Positions 25,111 to 35,094 are shown, counted from the stretch's first letter. The stretch: 64,000 nt of DNA from Paenibacillus_AQ nitricinens (GCF_052056485.1 NZ_CP183948.1:4898001-4962000), one strand, 5' to 3'. Numbers and translations: made by a program. The notes: a model not told the origin generated them from the letters alone.

Positions 25111-26322
25111 CTACGATACATTTGGAAGCTTCTCGATTACTCTGTTTCTGTGAATAAATAATCGGGCAGGGGATAGTAAGTAGACAACACTAATCAATCC
25201 AAACAAACAGGCACTGACTTGAAATGGCAGCAATTGATTCCCTGAGCTTCCCAGCCAGCCTCCAATTAGCGGACCAATAACCACCCCCAAACCTTCTATA
25301 GAAAACAATAAGCCCCAGCTGATCCCTACGGAATCTTCGGGAATGTAACTGGCCATTAAAGCATTCCAAGAGGGAAGTAAAGCAGCATAAGCACATCCCA
25401 GCAGAAGCGAGAGCCCAATGGCGGCGGAGAAGGAATTAATAGAAGTTAAGCCGAACAAGGCAACCGCAAATACGCCGAACCCAATCACAAGGAACCATTT
25501 ACCTCCAACTTGATCAAACCATTTTCCCATGGGCACAAGAAATAGAACTACACCTGCTCCTCCCATAAATAACACGATCGACAGCTGAGAATGGGACAGA
25601 CCTAAATGAGAAATAGCAAAGCTGGTTAGAAAAGGGACCAGTATCCCGCCCGCTGTAGTCTGCAGCAGCATGCCAGGGACGAGAAATCCCCCTTTCTTCA
25701 CTTTGTTCCATAGAGATACAAACTGCTCGCCTACGGATATATTCACACGCTGCACCGAGACCTTGTTCATCTTCACAAGACCTACCATGATCCAGCCCGC
25801 TACAAAAAATAATCCAATGACAGCAAGGGACAGTGACAGTCCACCACCCATTAATAAATTCATCATGACGGGACCCAGACCTAGACCTGCCATCCAGTAT
25901 ACGTACAACGTACCCATCTGTTGTGCTCGTTTTTCCTCTGATACCTGGCTCATACATAGGATCCAGATCGGTGAGAATCCAGCACCCAAGCAAGCAGAGG
26001 CTACAATAAGCATCCACGGACTATGCGTTGTCACCATCATTAACAGACCTACGAATCCTAGAAAGAACCCTCCATGAAGCACGGTGCGCCCAGGATATCT
26101 ATCCAAGAGATAGCCAATGAAGCTTTTGATCAAGCTGTCCGTTAAATAGTGTACGGAGACCGCAATGCCAACTACTGACGTTGTAAGCCCCCAGCTCGTC
26201 AATATATAAGTGGGTAAGAACGTGATTAGGACAGCACCTCTTATCCATTCTATAAAAAAGAGAATTATTGCAAGGCGGGTAAACGTCTGCTGTTGCCTTT
26301 CTTTCTTCCTAATAATATCCAT
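25111..26322 (-). CDS. MFS transporter, unknown substrate
   Basis: A 403-residue, 12-segment MFS protein with a motif-A-like loop (GYLLDRYPGRTVLHGG) and GKWFDQVGGKWFL in the second half. ATG 26322 is the probable start, with a TTG at 26349 as the alternative. Either way the gene overlaps the 3' end of the glycosyltransferase gene (stop at 26309) and is cotranscribed with it. The pairing with a UgtP-like enzyme suggests a role in lipid, glycolipid or drug movement, but this is inference. Confidence 0.85.
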   Translation of the reverse strand: MDIIRKKERQQQTFTRLAIILFFIEWIRGAVLITFLPTYILTSWGLTTSVVGIAVSVHYLTDSLIKSFIGYLLDRYPGRTVLHGGFFLGFVGLLMMVTTHSPWMLIVASACLGAGFSPIWILCMSQVSEEKRAQQMGTLYVYWMAGLGLGPVMMNLLMGGGLSLSLAVIGLFFVAGWIMVGLVKMNKVSVQRVNISVGEQFVSLWNKVKKGGFLVPGMLLQTTAGGILVPFLTSFAISHLGLSHSQLSIVLFMGGAGVVLFLVPMGKWFDQVGGKWFLVIGFGVFAVALFGLTSINSFSAAIGLSLLLGCAYAALLPSWNALMASYIPEDSVGISWGLLFSIEGLGVVIGPLIGGWLGSSGNQLLPFQVSACLFGLISVVYLLSPARLFIHRNRVIEKLPNVS

Positions 26323-27493
26323 GAATCGTCTTCGCCTGCCCTTCAACAAGCATGGATTTTACTGCGGGAACAGAGGACTGACGCAATTTAATAGCCTCTA
26401 AGGCTTCGGTAACAATAGCATCCGAGGCTGATTTCCGCGAAAAGACCCTCATATGCTGTTCCCTTTCCTCTCTGTACGCCATATGCTCCAATCGCTGAAG
26501 CTGCTCTATTAACTGCTCCTCATTTCGTGCGATCTCTATCAAATGGTGCCCAGATAACCATTCTGCATTGCCTGCCTCCTGACCGGGGAGTGGTCGATAG
26601 ACGATAACTGGAAGTGCTAGAGCCATCGCCTCAGTCAAGGTAATCCCGCCTGCTTTGGTCAATAGACAGGAAGCTATGCACATCAGCTCCTGCATTTCTT
26701 CCGTATAGCCCAAAATGTGAACACGAGGGTTCTCTTGAAAAAGCTCCACCGTAGCTGTTCGAAGCTTATGATTATTCCCGCATAATACAATGACATCGAA
26801 GCTTGATTGAAGCAGTACTCTTTTTATTAAACTGCTAATATCACTTAATACGCCGTAAGCCCCTGCCGCTAGTAATAGATATTGGCGATCTCCATGTAAC
26901 CCATGTTTGCGTAAAAGTGCTCCACGATCCTGAGTCTGTTCAAAAGCCTCGCGAATAGGGATCCCACTGACCACAAGCTTCTCTTCAGCAATCCCTGCTG
27001 CCATCAGAGTCGCCTTCATGCTTTCTGAAGCGATAAAATATTTCGTCGTTTGTGGGTGAAGCCACCTGCCATGAACTACATAATCCGTCATAACCGTGAA
27101 TAGAGGCATCCGACTTCCTATTGTTGATGCCAGCTCAGCTGCAGCCAAATAAGGAAAGGTATGAATAATAATATCCGGCTGTATCACGTCGATGATCCTT
27201 TGCACTTTTCGTTTGCCCATAGAATGGATGAGTCTACCCATGAACTGCTCTGGCCTCATCTTACTCGTCATTGTGTACAAGAATCCATAAAATTCTTGGG
27301 TATACCCTGTGTTGTTCAAATAGAATCTTCGGGATAGCTCATTCAAGGTAGGATGGACTGCAGCGAATAGATCCAAGGTGGTAATCCGGCTAATGCCCTG
27401 ACGTCGAAATGAATGTTCGATGGCCTCGGCTACTTTCATATGCCCGTCTCCAAATGCCGAAGTAACAATAAGTACTTTAGGATCTGTGTTCAT
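26309..27493 (-). CDS. UgtP/MGDG synthase-like glycosyltransferase (GT28 type)
   Basis: A 394-residue GT-B fold enzyme. The N-terminal MGDG_synth region starts VLIVTSAFGDGHMKVAEAI and contains IIHTFPYLAAAELA. The C-terminal sugar-nucleotide site has LTKAGGITLTEAMALALPVIVY (its core is TKAGGITLTEA), PGQEAGNA and the acidic pocket expected for UDP-sugar binding. The family transfers glucose or galactose from a UDP-sugar to diacylglycerol at the inner membrane face. AAAGGAG precedes the ATG at 27493. It overlaps the downstream MFS gene. Paenibacilli carry several paralogues, so this may not be the main UgtP. Confidence 0.85.
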   Translation of the reverse strand: MNTDPKVLIVTSAFGDGHMKVAEAIEHSFRRQGISRITTLDLFAAVHPTLNELSRRFYLNNTGYTQEFYGFLYTMTSKMRPEQFMGRLIHSMGKRKVQRIIDVIQPDIIIHTFPYLAAAELASTIGSRMPLFTVMTDYVVHGRWLHPQTTKYFIASESMKATLMAAGIAEEKLVVSGIPIREAFEQTQDRGALLRKHGLHGDRQYLLLAAGAYGVLSDISSLIKRVLLQSSFDVIVLCGNNHKLRTATVELFQENPRVHILGYTEEMQELMCIASCLLTKAGGITLTEAMALALPVIVYRPLPGQEAGNAEWLSGHHLIEIARNEEQLIEQLQRLEHMAYREEREQHMRVFSRKSASDAIVTEALEAIKLRQSSVPAVKSMLVEGQAKTIHGYY

Positions 27494-27626
27494 GACAAAG
27501 CTCCTTTTCTCATGGCCTCCTTTAACTCTAACTCTGAATCGTAAACGGATAGTGATGGGAGTCTTAACTGAGTATTAATTTCAATATTTTCTAAAGAGAG
27601 ACCTCGTCGTAGCCAGTTTTTGCCCA

Positions 27627-27668
27627 CAAAAAAACGATGACCTATGGCAAATAGCCAACAGTCATCGT
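27627..27668 (-). terminator. Terminator of sugar operon A
   Basis: ACGATGAC (27634-27641) and GTCATCGT (27661-27668), with an inner TGGC/GCCA pair, form a hairpin. It is followed on the minus strand by T7 (27627-27633). It ends the long operon that starts at 38115. Confidence 0.9.
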
Positions 27669-27694
27669 TCTTGTACGCTTACTATGATTCAATA

Positions 27695-28708
27695 CTACCT
27701 CTCGCGCATAATAACCCCTTTAGAAACACGCAGTTTTGGATATTCGCCCATGATTTCCGGTATATCTTTCAGCGAAAACTGATGGCTAATCAACGACTCA
27801 ATCTGAACGATCCCCTTTTCAATTAACGCAATCGATTCCTCATGGGTATATGGATTAATGAACGAGCCCATGATGTTCAACTCTTTTGTAAAAATTTCGA
27901 ATGGTGAGACTTGAATCAACGTGTCCGGGGAAGCAACACCAAACATTAATACTTGTCCACCCTTACGTGATGCCTTAACCGCCAGCTCCATGGAATCCGC
28001 CCGGCCGACACATTCGATGACAATGTCAAATTGATGATGGAGAGCTTCCATCACACCTTCTGCTGTAGGAGATACGGCTTCATCCGCGCCTAATTCGACT
28101 AATCGGTCATGTTTGAACACCTCTGGCTCACTGACAATAATCCCTTTAACACCCGCAGCTTTGACGAGCTGCAAGAACAATTGACCAATAAAACCTCCGC
28201 CGATAATCAGGACTTGATGTGACGGACGAATATCCAGCTTCTTATAACCGTGAAGCACACAACCTAGAGGTTCAATCATTGCTCCTTCGATCCAGCTCAT
28301 TTCATCAGGTAGCAAGTAACAGTTCGCTACAGGAACAACACAATACTCGCCCATGCCACCGTCACGAGTCACCCCAACAGCCTGCAAGTTATCGCATAAA
28401 TGTACCTTTCCATTCCGGCAAAAATAACAGTTTCCACAATAGATGTTCGGATCAACCGATACACGGTCCCCCACTTGCAAGGTCGTAACCTCATCACCCA
28501 CAGCCACTATTTCGCCCGCAAGCTCATGTCCTAACACAATCGGAGCTGTCACTTCAGCAGACCCTGGGTATCCATGATAAATATGCTGATCTGTACCACA
28601 GATCCCGCAGCATTTCACACGAAGTTTAACTTCTTTGGAGCCCACAGCCGGGGCTTCCCAGTCCGTAAATTCAATATGCTTCTTCCCTTGAAATACAGCC
28701 GCCTTCAT
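27695..28708 (-). CDS. Zinc-dependent alcohol/polyol dehydrogenase (MDR family)
   Basis: A 337-residue medium-chain dehydrogenase. Catalytic zinc ligands are the Cys of CCGICGTD and the His-Glu of GHELAGEIVAVG. The structural zinc site is the four-Cys lobe CGNCYFCRNGKVHLC, and the nucleotide-binding Rossmann motif is GGGFIGQLFLQL. It looks like a sorbitol/threonine-dehydrogenase-like polyol oxidoreductase. It is the last gene of operon A, directly after the beta-mannosidase, and may oxidise or epimerise a released sugar through a keto intermediate. GGAGATG precedes the ATG at 28708. Confidence 0.85.
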   Translation of the reverse strand: MKAAVFQGKKHIEFTDWEAPAVGSKEVKLRVKCCGICGTDQHIYHGYPGSAEVTAPIVLGHELAGEIVAVGDEVTTLQVGDRVSVDPNIYCGNCYFCRNGKVHLCDNLQAVGVTRDGGMGEYCVVPVANCYLLPDEMSWIEGAMIEPLGCVLHGYKKLDIRPSHQVLIIGGGFIGQLFLQLVKAAGVKGIIVSEPEVFKHDRLVELGADEAVSPTAEGVMEALHHQFDIVIECVGRADSMELAVKASRKGGQVLMFGVASPDTLIQVSPFEIFTKELNIMGSFINPYTHEESIALIEKGIVQIESLISHQFSLKDIPEIMGEYPKLRVSKGVIMRER

Positions 28709-28739
28709 ATTAGCTCATCTCCTTAAATCCAAGTTTTTG

Positions 28740-31295
28740 TTAACCCGCATCATTCATTGCCGTTACACGTAAGGTTTCCCAAGGCAGTTCCCCGACATCA
28801 ACATGATGCACACGAACAATCTTCTCTTCACCCGGCATCAGATCAAAGAAATTATCGTCCATGATCACCCAAGGTGCATCTAGTTCGATCATCACCATCC
28901 GGGCAACGCGATCTGAGATCAAGTGGATATGTCCTTTCGCTTCATCCACGGAGATCTGAACATGTGCGGGTTGATAATCCATATCCTTATAGTCTCTTAA
29001 ATAGAGTACATAATCTTCTGTTACCCGTTTCTTCGAACGAAGTACGACCACAACCTCGCCAGCGCTATGTTGCTGCAGTACCTCAGCTTCAGTCAACTTG
29101 GCAAAATTAACTTTACTGTTCGAATCAACGGTAACATCGAATGTACGCTGATATACAATTGTACCATCCATCCGATAGATCGTTAATTCCGCCTCATCCT
29201 GATAAGTTTCGCGGCGATCATTGAGAGCCCATAACTGCAGCAGTCCATTCGGATCATGATCCACACATAAGAGTACCGGTGCAAAGAATTTACGCGCATA
29301 ATGGTAGCTCGCCTTTGGTAAACCATAATAATCGATAACAGACCAGCTTGTTCCCGGCCAGCAATCATTGAACTGCCAGAATAAAGCCCCGCTTGTATCC
29401 GGCTTATTACGGCGGTAATGCTCAATCCCATACCTCAATCCCTCTGCCTGGGTCAGCATGGAGAACTGAATATATTCATTGATATCCTTCGGAACGCCTG
29501 TATAACCTTCCATGAGCATAATACCCTTTGGGTAATGGACATCTTTATTACGATATTTCATTTCATCGCTATCCCAATAGAACTGATTGTCCGGCATGTT
29601 CTTTGCTAAGGTGTAACGATTGGAAGCGGCATGTAGCCCGAATTCACTGGCAAATTTCGTGAAGTCTGACTTGAATCGTTTGAACGATATCCCTTCAACA
29701 CTATAATCCTGTGTCTGCGGTTCACCAAACTGACGCGGCTCATTATTCCCATGCCAGACTTGCCAGTTATGAGTATCACCCACATCACGTGAATTGTGAT
29801 CATTGCCGCCAAAAGGCGAGCTAGGCCAAAACGTTCGCGATGGATCAAGTTGCTCTAGTACTGCGGGCATGAGCTCATGATAAATTTTTCCTCCATAAAA
29901 GGGATTTGTGATCTCGCCGTTAGAGGACAGTGCCTCATACAACCAATCATTCTCGTTATTCCCACACCATAGAGCAAGACTCGTACGACTGCGAAGACGT
30001 TTTACGACCTGCTCAATTTCGCGGTGAACATTATTCATAAAATTACGATTGTAATCTGGATACAACGCACAAGCGAACATGAAGTCCTGCCAGATTAAAA
30101 TTCCTAACCGATCACATTCATCAAAGAAGATATCCCGCTCATAAATGCCTCCACCCCAAGCGCGAATCATATTCATATTGGCATCCTTGGCCATCTGAAG
30201 CAGATGTGTATAGCGGCTGTCTGGCACGGTCGCAATAAAGCTATCAATAGGGATCCAATTTGCACCTTTAGCAAAAACCTTTACGCCGTTCAATACAAAA
30301 GTGAAAGCATGGCGCCCTTCTTCATCCAGCTGCATCAACTCGATCTTTCGAATCCCAAATGGCTGCTCATAGGTATCTATTTGCTCCCCATCAGCAAATA
30401 ACGTAACGCGTAGATGATATAAGAAAGGCGTTCCTAGATCATGGGTCCACCATAAGTTCGGATCCGTCACTTGCAAGGTAACTGAATGATGAAGCGTACG
30501 CGCTGTAATCGCACCGTCAACTGTAATCCCTCCAATCTTATCCAAAGAGACATGTTCTTCCGCAACACGCTCTGTACCTTCTAAAAGTTCCACACGCGCC
30601 GTATACGAACATCCGCGATCAAAGGCATGTGCGCATAAATCCACATCAACAACACCCACTTGACCCTCTACCGAAGTTGTTCGAGCAAACACATGATCTA
30701 AATGTGCATGACGGTGTTTAATCAAATGCACCTCTTTCCAAATGCCTGCACAGACCAGACGTGGACCCCAGTCCCATCCAAAATGACTCTGCGCTTTACG
30801 TGTCCAGATCCGTTTCTTACTAAAGCCTGACCAATAATATTGGACCTTATCACCTGCATGTACATGAATAGGATTAAATTTTACGGCAAGCGTATTTTTC
30901 CCTTTATTTAATTCACGGGTTACATCAAATGAATGGCTAATGAACATATTATCTGTTGATCCAAGCTCCACACCGTTGAGATATACGGTTGCATAGGTAT
31001 CTAACCCTTCGAATAATAGCTCCATCTTCTCACCAGGTTTAGGATCAGAATCGTATGAAAAGACCGTACGATACCACCATACCTTTTCTTCAATCCAACG
31101 ACATTTCTGATCTTGGTGGCCAAAGAAAGGATCATCTATAATGCCTTTCTCCCGAAGCGTCGTATGGATGTCACCGGGCACTGAGGTGGTCATCCAGAAA
31201 TAATCAATAAACTCTGGCGATGCAACTTCAAGATCCCGGGCTTCCCCTACATGAAAATCACGAAGTTTCCAGTTTTCAGTTAATTTAATGTTCAT
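28740..31295 (-). CDS. Beta-mannosidase, glycoside hydrolase family 2
   Basis: An 851-residue GH2 enzyme with no signal peptide, hence cytoplasmic. The N-terminal sugar-binding domain carries ARKAQSHFGWDWGPRL (shown by its core SHFGWDWGP), a beta-mannosidase hallmark. The acid/base Glu is E448 in WCGNNEND and the nucleophile E551 in ASEFGLHA. I chose ATG 31295 (MNIKLTEN) because GAGAGG lies upstream; ATGs at 31316 and 31304 overlap that site. It acts in operon A between GH130 and the zinc dehydrogenase, removing non-reducing beta-mannosyl residues from imported oligosaccharides. A hairpin at 31321-31351 separates it from GH130. Confidence 0.92.
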   Translation of the reverse strand: MNIKLTENWKLRDFHVGEARDLEVASPEFIDYFWMTTSVPGDIHTTLREKGIIDDPFFGHQDQKCRWIEEKVWWYRTVFSYDSDPKPGEKMELLFEGLDTYATVYLNGVELGSTDNMFISHSFDVTRELNKGKNTLAVKFNPIHVHAGDKVQYYWSGFSKKRIWTRKAQSHFGWDWGPRLVCAGIWKEVHLIKHRHAHLDHVFARTTSVEGQVGVVDVDLCAHAFDRGCSYTARVELLEGTERVAEEHVSLDKIGGITVDGAITARTLHHSVTLQVTDPNLWWTHDLGTPFLYHLRVTLFADGEQIDTYEQPFGIRKIELMQLDEEGRHAFTFVLNGVKVFAKGANWIPIDSFIATVPDSRYTHLLQMAKDANMNMIRAWGGGIYERDIFFDECDRLGILIWQDFMFACALYPDYNRNFMNNVHREIEQVVKRLRSRTSLALWCGNNENDWLYEALSSNGEITNPFYGGKIYHELMPAVLEQLDPSRTFWPSSPFGGNDHNSRDVGDTHNWQVWHGNNEPRQFGEPQTQDYSVEGISFKRFKSDFTKFASEFGLHAASNRYTLAKNMPDNQFYWDSDEMKYRNKDVHYPKGIMLMEGYTGVPKDINEYIQFSMLTQAEGLRYGIEHYRRNKPDTSGALFWQFNDCWPGTSWSVIDYYGLPKASYHYARKFFAPVLLCVDHDPNGLLQLWALNDRRETYQDEAELTIYRMDGTIVYQRTFDVTVDSNSKVNFAKLTEAEVLQQHSAGEVVVVLRSKKRVTEDYVLYLRDYKDMDYQPAHVQISVDEAKGHIHLISDRVARMVMIELDAPWVIMDDNFFDLMPGEEKIVRVHHVDVGELPWETLRVTAMNDAG

Positions 31296-31320
31296 TCTCT
31301 TCATCCTCTCTCCCAAATTA

Positions 31321-31351
31321 AAACGCCAAAACCACTTCGGTTTTGACGTTT
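31321..31351 (-). terminator. Internal hairpin between GH130 and GH2 genes
   Basis: AAACGCCAAAACC (31321-31333) pairs with GGTTTTGACGTTT (31339-31351) with one mismatch. There is only a short T-run afterwards, so it may be an attenuator or a processing barrier that lowers GH2 expression rather than a full terminator. Confidence 0.5.
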
Positions 31352-31356
31352 TATTG

Positions 31357-32418
31357 TTATACGTATATCAAGCTATCTAAAATTTCTTGTACACTAAGTT
31401 CTGCGCAAGCCATTGATGTATCCGCGACTCCGTAATACATTTTTACAACATCGTCTTCCACGAGTGCACCGCAAGAGAATACAACATCGCCGAAGAATCC
31501 GTTCTTCTCATAATCCGCTTCCGGCTCCATGATAGGAGCATTGGAACGTGCAATCACCTTCGAGGGATCATTGAGATCTAATAGGACTGCCCCCATGCAA
31601 TAACGGTGTTCCAGCGTGGCCCCATGATACAGCTCCAACCAGCCTTTATCAGTCTTGAATGGAACCGCACCGCCGCCAATCCGGCCGCTATCCCACATCC
31701 CCTCACGCAAACCGATCAGATGCTTATGGTTACCCCAATATAATAAGTTGTCCGATTCTGCGATCCATATTTCCGGATCTCCCGTGCTTTTCGTTGTTGG
31801 ACGGTGCAATGCATAATATTTGCCGTTAATTTTCTCCGGGAAAATCAATACGTCTTTATTATCCGGCCCAAAGATCATGCCGTGGTGAGTTACATTCACG
31901 AAATCTCTAGTGGATACCAGCGATTCTCCAACGCCCACAGGGGAGACTGCCGAGAAATAAATATAATAGGTATCCCCAATTTGGGTTACCCGAGGATCTT
32001 CTACCCCGAAGGTCTCCAGTGAATTGGAAGGGTACACAAATGGCTTCTCATCCACCGTAAAATGATGTCCATCCTTACTTCGAGCGATTCGGATATAAGA
32101 TAATGAAGTCAAGTACTGAAATGTAGCACTAGCGGATTTATTTTTGATCACACGCGGATCAGAGAAGTCGAAGCGCTCATCATCTGTATCCAGATCCAAA
32201 ATATCCAATTCATTGGTCTCCGGATTATAAATCGGAGCTTTTACAATTTTTGGATCCTTGCTAATTGGGCGTTCTGCTACACGGAGAAACATTAATATTT
32301 CACCATTATAGCTAGCAATACCGGCATTAAATGCACCAATCACTTCAAAGTCATCGTGATACGGCTTAACGTCCGCCGGTGTAATAAGTGGATTTTGTTC
32401 ATAACGATAGATTTTCAT
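31357..32418 (-). CDS. Glycoside hydrolase family 130 (beta-mannoside phosphorylase-like)
   Basis: A 353-residue five-bladed beta-propeller. The catalytic Asp is D141 in FGVEDPRV, and the blade motifs NPLITP, FLRVAERP, HRPTTKS and LYHGA are characteristic. GH130 enzymes split beta-mannosides with inorganic phosphate to give mannose 1-phosphate, though some are plain hydrolases. The basic and His residues near HRPTTK and LYHGATLEHRY could hold phosphate. The exact linkage (beta-1,2 or beta-1,4, or mannosyl-glucose) cannot be read by eye. It lies directly after DUF1861 and before GH2. GGGAG precedes the ATG at 32418. Confidence 0.88.
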   Translation of the reverse strand: MKIYRYEQNPLITPADVKPYHDDFEVIGAFNAGIASYNGEILMFLRVAERPISKDPKIVKAPIYNPETNELDILDLDTDDERFDFSDPRVIKNKSASATFQYLTSLSYIRIARSKDGHHFTVDEKPFVYPSNSLETFGVEDPRVTQIGDTYYIYFSAVSPVGVGESLVSTRDFVNVTHHGMIFGPDNKDVLIFPEKINGKYYALHRPTTKSTGDPEIWIAESDNLLYWGNHKHLIGLREGMWDSGRIGGGAVPFKTDKGWLELYHGATLEHRYCMGAVLLDLNDPSKVIARSNAPIMEPEADYEKNGFFGDVVFSCGALVEDDVVKMYYGVADTSMACAELSVQEILDSLIYV

Positions 32419-32454
32419 GTTGTAATAACTCCCTTAACCAAATGGATTTCATGT

Positions 32455-33399
32455 TTACAAAATTTCAAATTGAGAAAATGGATCAGGGATTGTCGCACGT
32501 TGTGCTTCCGCATCGCTGATTCCTGCATATATGTTAGCTGTACCGTCTTCATGACGTACGAGCCCGCCGCTGAATACAACATCCTCCAAATCAGGCCGTT
32601 TCGTGGCACCTGGCAAGAACTGATTGCGTACAGCGATTAATTGAATATCTGAATATTCACTCGTTGCCGGATCGATAGCGAATACCATCGGGTAATAGTG
32701 ACGATCGCCCGCATCATCAAAAGAAGCGATATGCCCAAGAACACCGAGCAGTCCGTTCTTTAGCAAGTGTGCTTCATTCGCACCGCCCCACTCTTCATCA
32801 ACAAACTGTCCATCCAATAACGGTGTTTCTTCGATCAATGGAATGGATAACGCTTCTAACGATGCAATGCGGGTAAAGCCGATTTTACCGCGTCCTCCTT
32901 TATCTCCTTGAGGGCGGGTCAGTACTCCGATGCTATCTTTCAGATCCACTAGGCGCAGATCTTTCATGCCATCCGGTCCTTTAAAGAATGGTTCTAAGCT
33001 CGCGATGTTCTTCCCGCGGTAGAATACTGTACGCCACATTAAGGCATCAGCCTTTACCGGATGTGGATAAATTTGAACGCCGCCAACTATCAATTCGCCA
33101 TTAATTTTCGTAAAAAAAGGATCTTGAAGTTCAAGGGTGGGCGCTCCTTCACGGGGTATCCATTGTCCATCACGTTCGACAAAAAAGACGACATCGGAAT
33201 GCTCGCTGTCACGGGATTCAACCCGACCCGCGATCACCCACTCACCCTCATCTTGGAATGGAGCTGTAATATTGTAGACATCTTTATGATCTACACCTGT
33301 GAATGTTAACTTCTGTGTATTGGTTACGGATACGTCCTTCATCGCGTATTCCATAAGCAGTTGTTCACATGTCTTCACAGCATTCTTGAGCAGTTTCAT
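32455..33399 (-). CDS. DUF1861 (GH130-like propeller) protein
   Basis: A 314-residue protein with repeated blade-like segments (NITAPFQDEGEWVIAGRVESRD region, FTKINGELIVGG, EANEAHLLKNGLLGVLGH in shortened form, VFSGGLVRHEDGTANIYAG at the end). The last motif resembles the closing blade of GH130 enzymes. DUF1861 proteins are often found beside GH130 genes; their reaction is not established here. It is the fifth gene of operon A, between the GH13 and GH130 genes, with a GAGAGG ribosome site. It could be an enzyme for a partner linkage or a carbohydrate-binding helper. Confidence 0.75.
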   Translation of the reverse strand: MKLLKNAVKTCEQLLMEYAMKDVSVTNTQKLTFTGVDHKDVYNITAPFQDEGEWVIAGRVESRDSEHSDVVFFVERDGQWIPREGAPTLELQDPFFTKINGELIVGGVQIYPHPVKADALMWRTVFYRGKNIASLEPFFKGPDGMKDLRLVDLKDSIGVLTRPQGDKGGRGKIGFTRIASLEALSIPLIEETPLLDGQFVDEEWGGANEAHLLKNGLLGVLGHIASFDDAGDRHYYPMVFAIDPATSEYSDIQLIAVRNQFLPGATKRPDLEDVVFSGGLVRHEDGTANIYAGISDAEAQRATIPDPFSQFEIL

Positions 33400-33416
33400 A
33401 ATAATAAAATTCCTCT

Positions 33417-35072
33417 CTAGTCAAATAATAGCGGCGTACGCATCCATATTGCGGCTTCATTCGGCAACAGCGTTACCAAGTCTGTGCCGCTCACTATCTC
33501 TCGGCGGCTCGATAATATATTAATTGCTTGCCCATCCAGCAGCTCACTAGGATCAATCTGTATGCTCTGATTATCGTAATTCAAGGCTACGAGCGCTCTG
33601 GTATTGGTTTCTTTCAATGTTCTTACATATAAAATAAGATTGCCTCTGCGTTCCAGCACGTCATAATCCCCGAATTGAAATACATCCTGTGTATTGCGCA
33701 AGTGGAGAAGCTTTTTATAATAATGTAATAATGAATTCGGTTGATTGCTTTCGGACTCCACGTTTAATTGCTGATAATTTGGGCCCAGGCCAATCCATGG
33801 TGTTCCTGACGTAAACCCGCCATGTGGACTTGCGTTCCATTGCATTGGGGAGCGAGATGCATCTCTTCCCTTTGCATTCGCAATTTCCAGGGCTTCCATT
33901 GGAGTTGTCCCCCGCTGTAGTGCGATTTCATATGCCTTCAATCCTTGGATGTCCCGCATATCTTCCAGCTTATGGGCTACGAAATTCCGCATCCCAATCT
34001 CTTCACCGAAATATAAGAAAGGTACCCCTTTTGCGGTCAAGGCCAACGTTGCCATAAGGCGGGCCCGTTCTTCCTCAATCTCCGCGTCCCCTTCACCAAA
34101 ACGCGAAATTACGCGGTCCATATCATGACTACCGAAGAATAACGTTGGAATCTGATCTGCACGGTGCATCTTCTCCATCGTCTTAAGCTCGGCGAACAAA
34201 TTCTCTGGACTAAATTCCTTCTGGCTTCCCAGATTGAAATTAAAGACCACATCAAACTTACCCGTTCCGCTGTAACGCTTCAGCATGTCCATATCTTCAG
34301 AGCCGACTTCACCTACCATGAACATTCCGCTATGCGCATGAACAAACCTGCTAATTTCCTCGATGGCATCCATAATTCCATCTTGATTCTGATCATGTAC
34401 ATGCTTCTGCTCACCCGTTACTTCATCCATCGGGTTATCCGGGAATTGATCGGACACCGATAAGAAGTTGATAACATCTAACCGGAAGCCACTTATGCCT
34501 TTGCCCAGCCAATAAGCCATAACATCCTTCATCGCTTCTTTAACTTCGGGATTTGCCCAGTTCAAATCGACCTGTTCTTTCGCAAACCCATGATAGTAAT
34601 ACTGTTCTGTTGCAGCATCCCATTCCCACGCGGTTCCACCAAAAAACGATTCCCAGTTATTAGGTACGCCGCCGTTCACAGCGTCCTTCCAAATGTACCA
34701 ATCCCGCTTCGGGTTCGTCCTTGAAGATCGCGATTCCTTGAACCATGCATGCTCTGAAGACGTATGATTCAGGACAAGATCGGCAATCACTCTGATCCCG
34801 CGAGCCTTCGCTTCCTGAATAAACCGTTCGAAATCTTCCATCGTTCCAAAGTCTGGATCCATCTGACAATAATCTGCAATGTCATACCCGTTATCTACTT
34901 TAGGAGACTTATAGAACGGCGTTAGCCAAATCCCCCCGATGCCAAGTTCCCGCAAATAATCCAGCTTGGAAGTAAGACCTTCGAAATCACCAATCCCATC
35001 CCCATTGCTATCACAGAAGCTTGGCATATACACTTCATAGAATACCGTCCCTTTCCACCACGGCTGTTCCAA
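33417..35072 (-). CDS. Alpha-glucosidase, GH13 (oligo-1,6-glucosidase type)
   Basis: A 551-residue GH13 enzyme starting at TTG 35072 after GGAGGGG. The nucleophile is D199 (GFRLDVINF), the acid/base is E255 (MVGEVGSED) and the third acid is D317 (GSHDMDR). Val200 directly after the nucleophile is the residue linked to alpha-1,6 preference in Bacillus oligo-1,6-glucosidase; alpha-1,4 enzymes have Ala or Thr. There is no signal peptide. An alpha-glucosidase inside a beta-mannoside operon suggests the imported substrate carries both residue types, or that the mannosyl unit is attached to an alpha-glucan oligosaccharide. Confidence 0.93.
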   Translation of the reverse strand: MEQPWWKGTVFYEVYMPSFCDSNGDGIGDFEGLTSKLDYLRELGIGGIWLTPFYKSPKVDNGYDIADYCQMDPDFGTMEDFERFIQEAKARGIRVIADLVLNHTSSEHAWFKESRSSRTNPKRDWYIWKDAVNGGVPNNWESFFGGTAWEWDAATEQYYYHGFAKEQVDLNWANPEVKEAMKDVMAYWLGKGISGFRLDVINFLSVSDQFPDNPMDEVTGEQKHVHDQNQDGIMDAIEEISRFVHAHSGMFMVGEVGSEDMDMLKRYSGTGKFDVVFNFNLGSQKEFSPENLFAELKTMEKMHRADQIPTLFFGSHDMDRVISRFGEGDAEIEEERARLMATLALTAKGVPFLYFGEEIGMRNFVAHKLEDMRDIQGLKAYEIALQRGTTPMEALEIANAKGRDASRSPMQWNASPHGGFTSGTPWIGLGPNYQQLNVESESNQPNSLLHYYKKLLHLRNTQDVFQFGDYDVLERRGNLILYVRTLKETNTRALVALNYDNQSIQIDPSELLDGQAINILSSRREIVSGTDLVTLLPNEAAIWMRTPLLFD

Positions 35073-35094
35073 CCGATACCCCTCCTGTGCAGAC

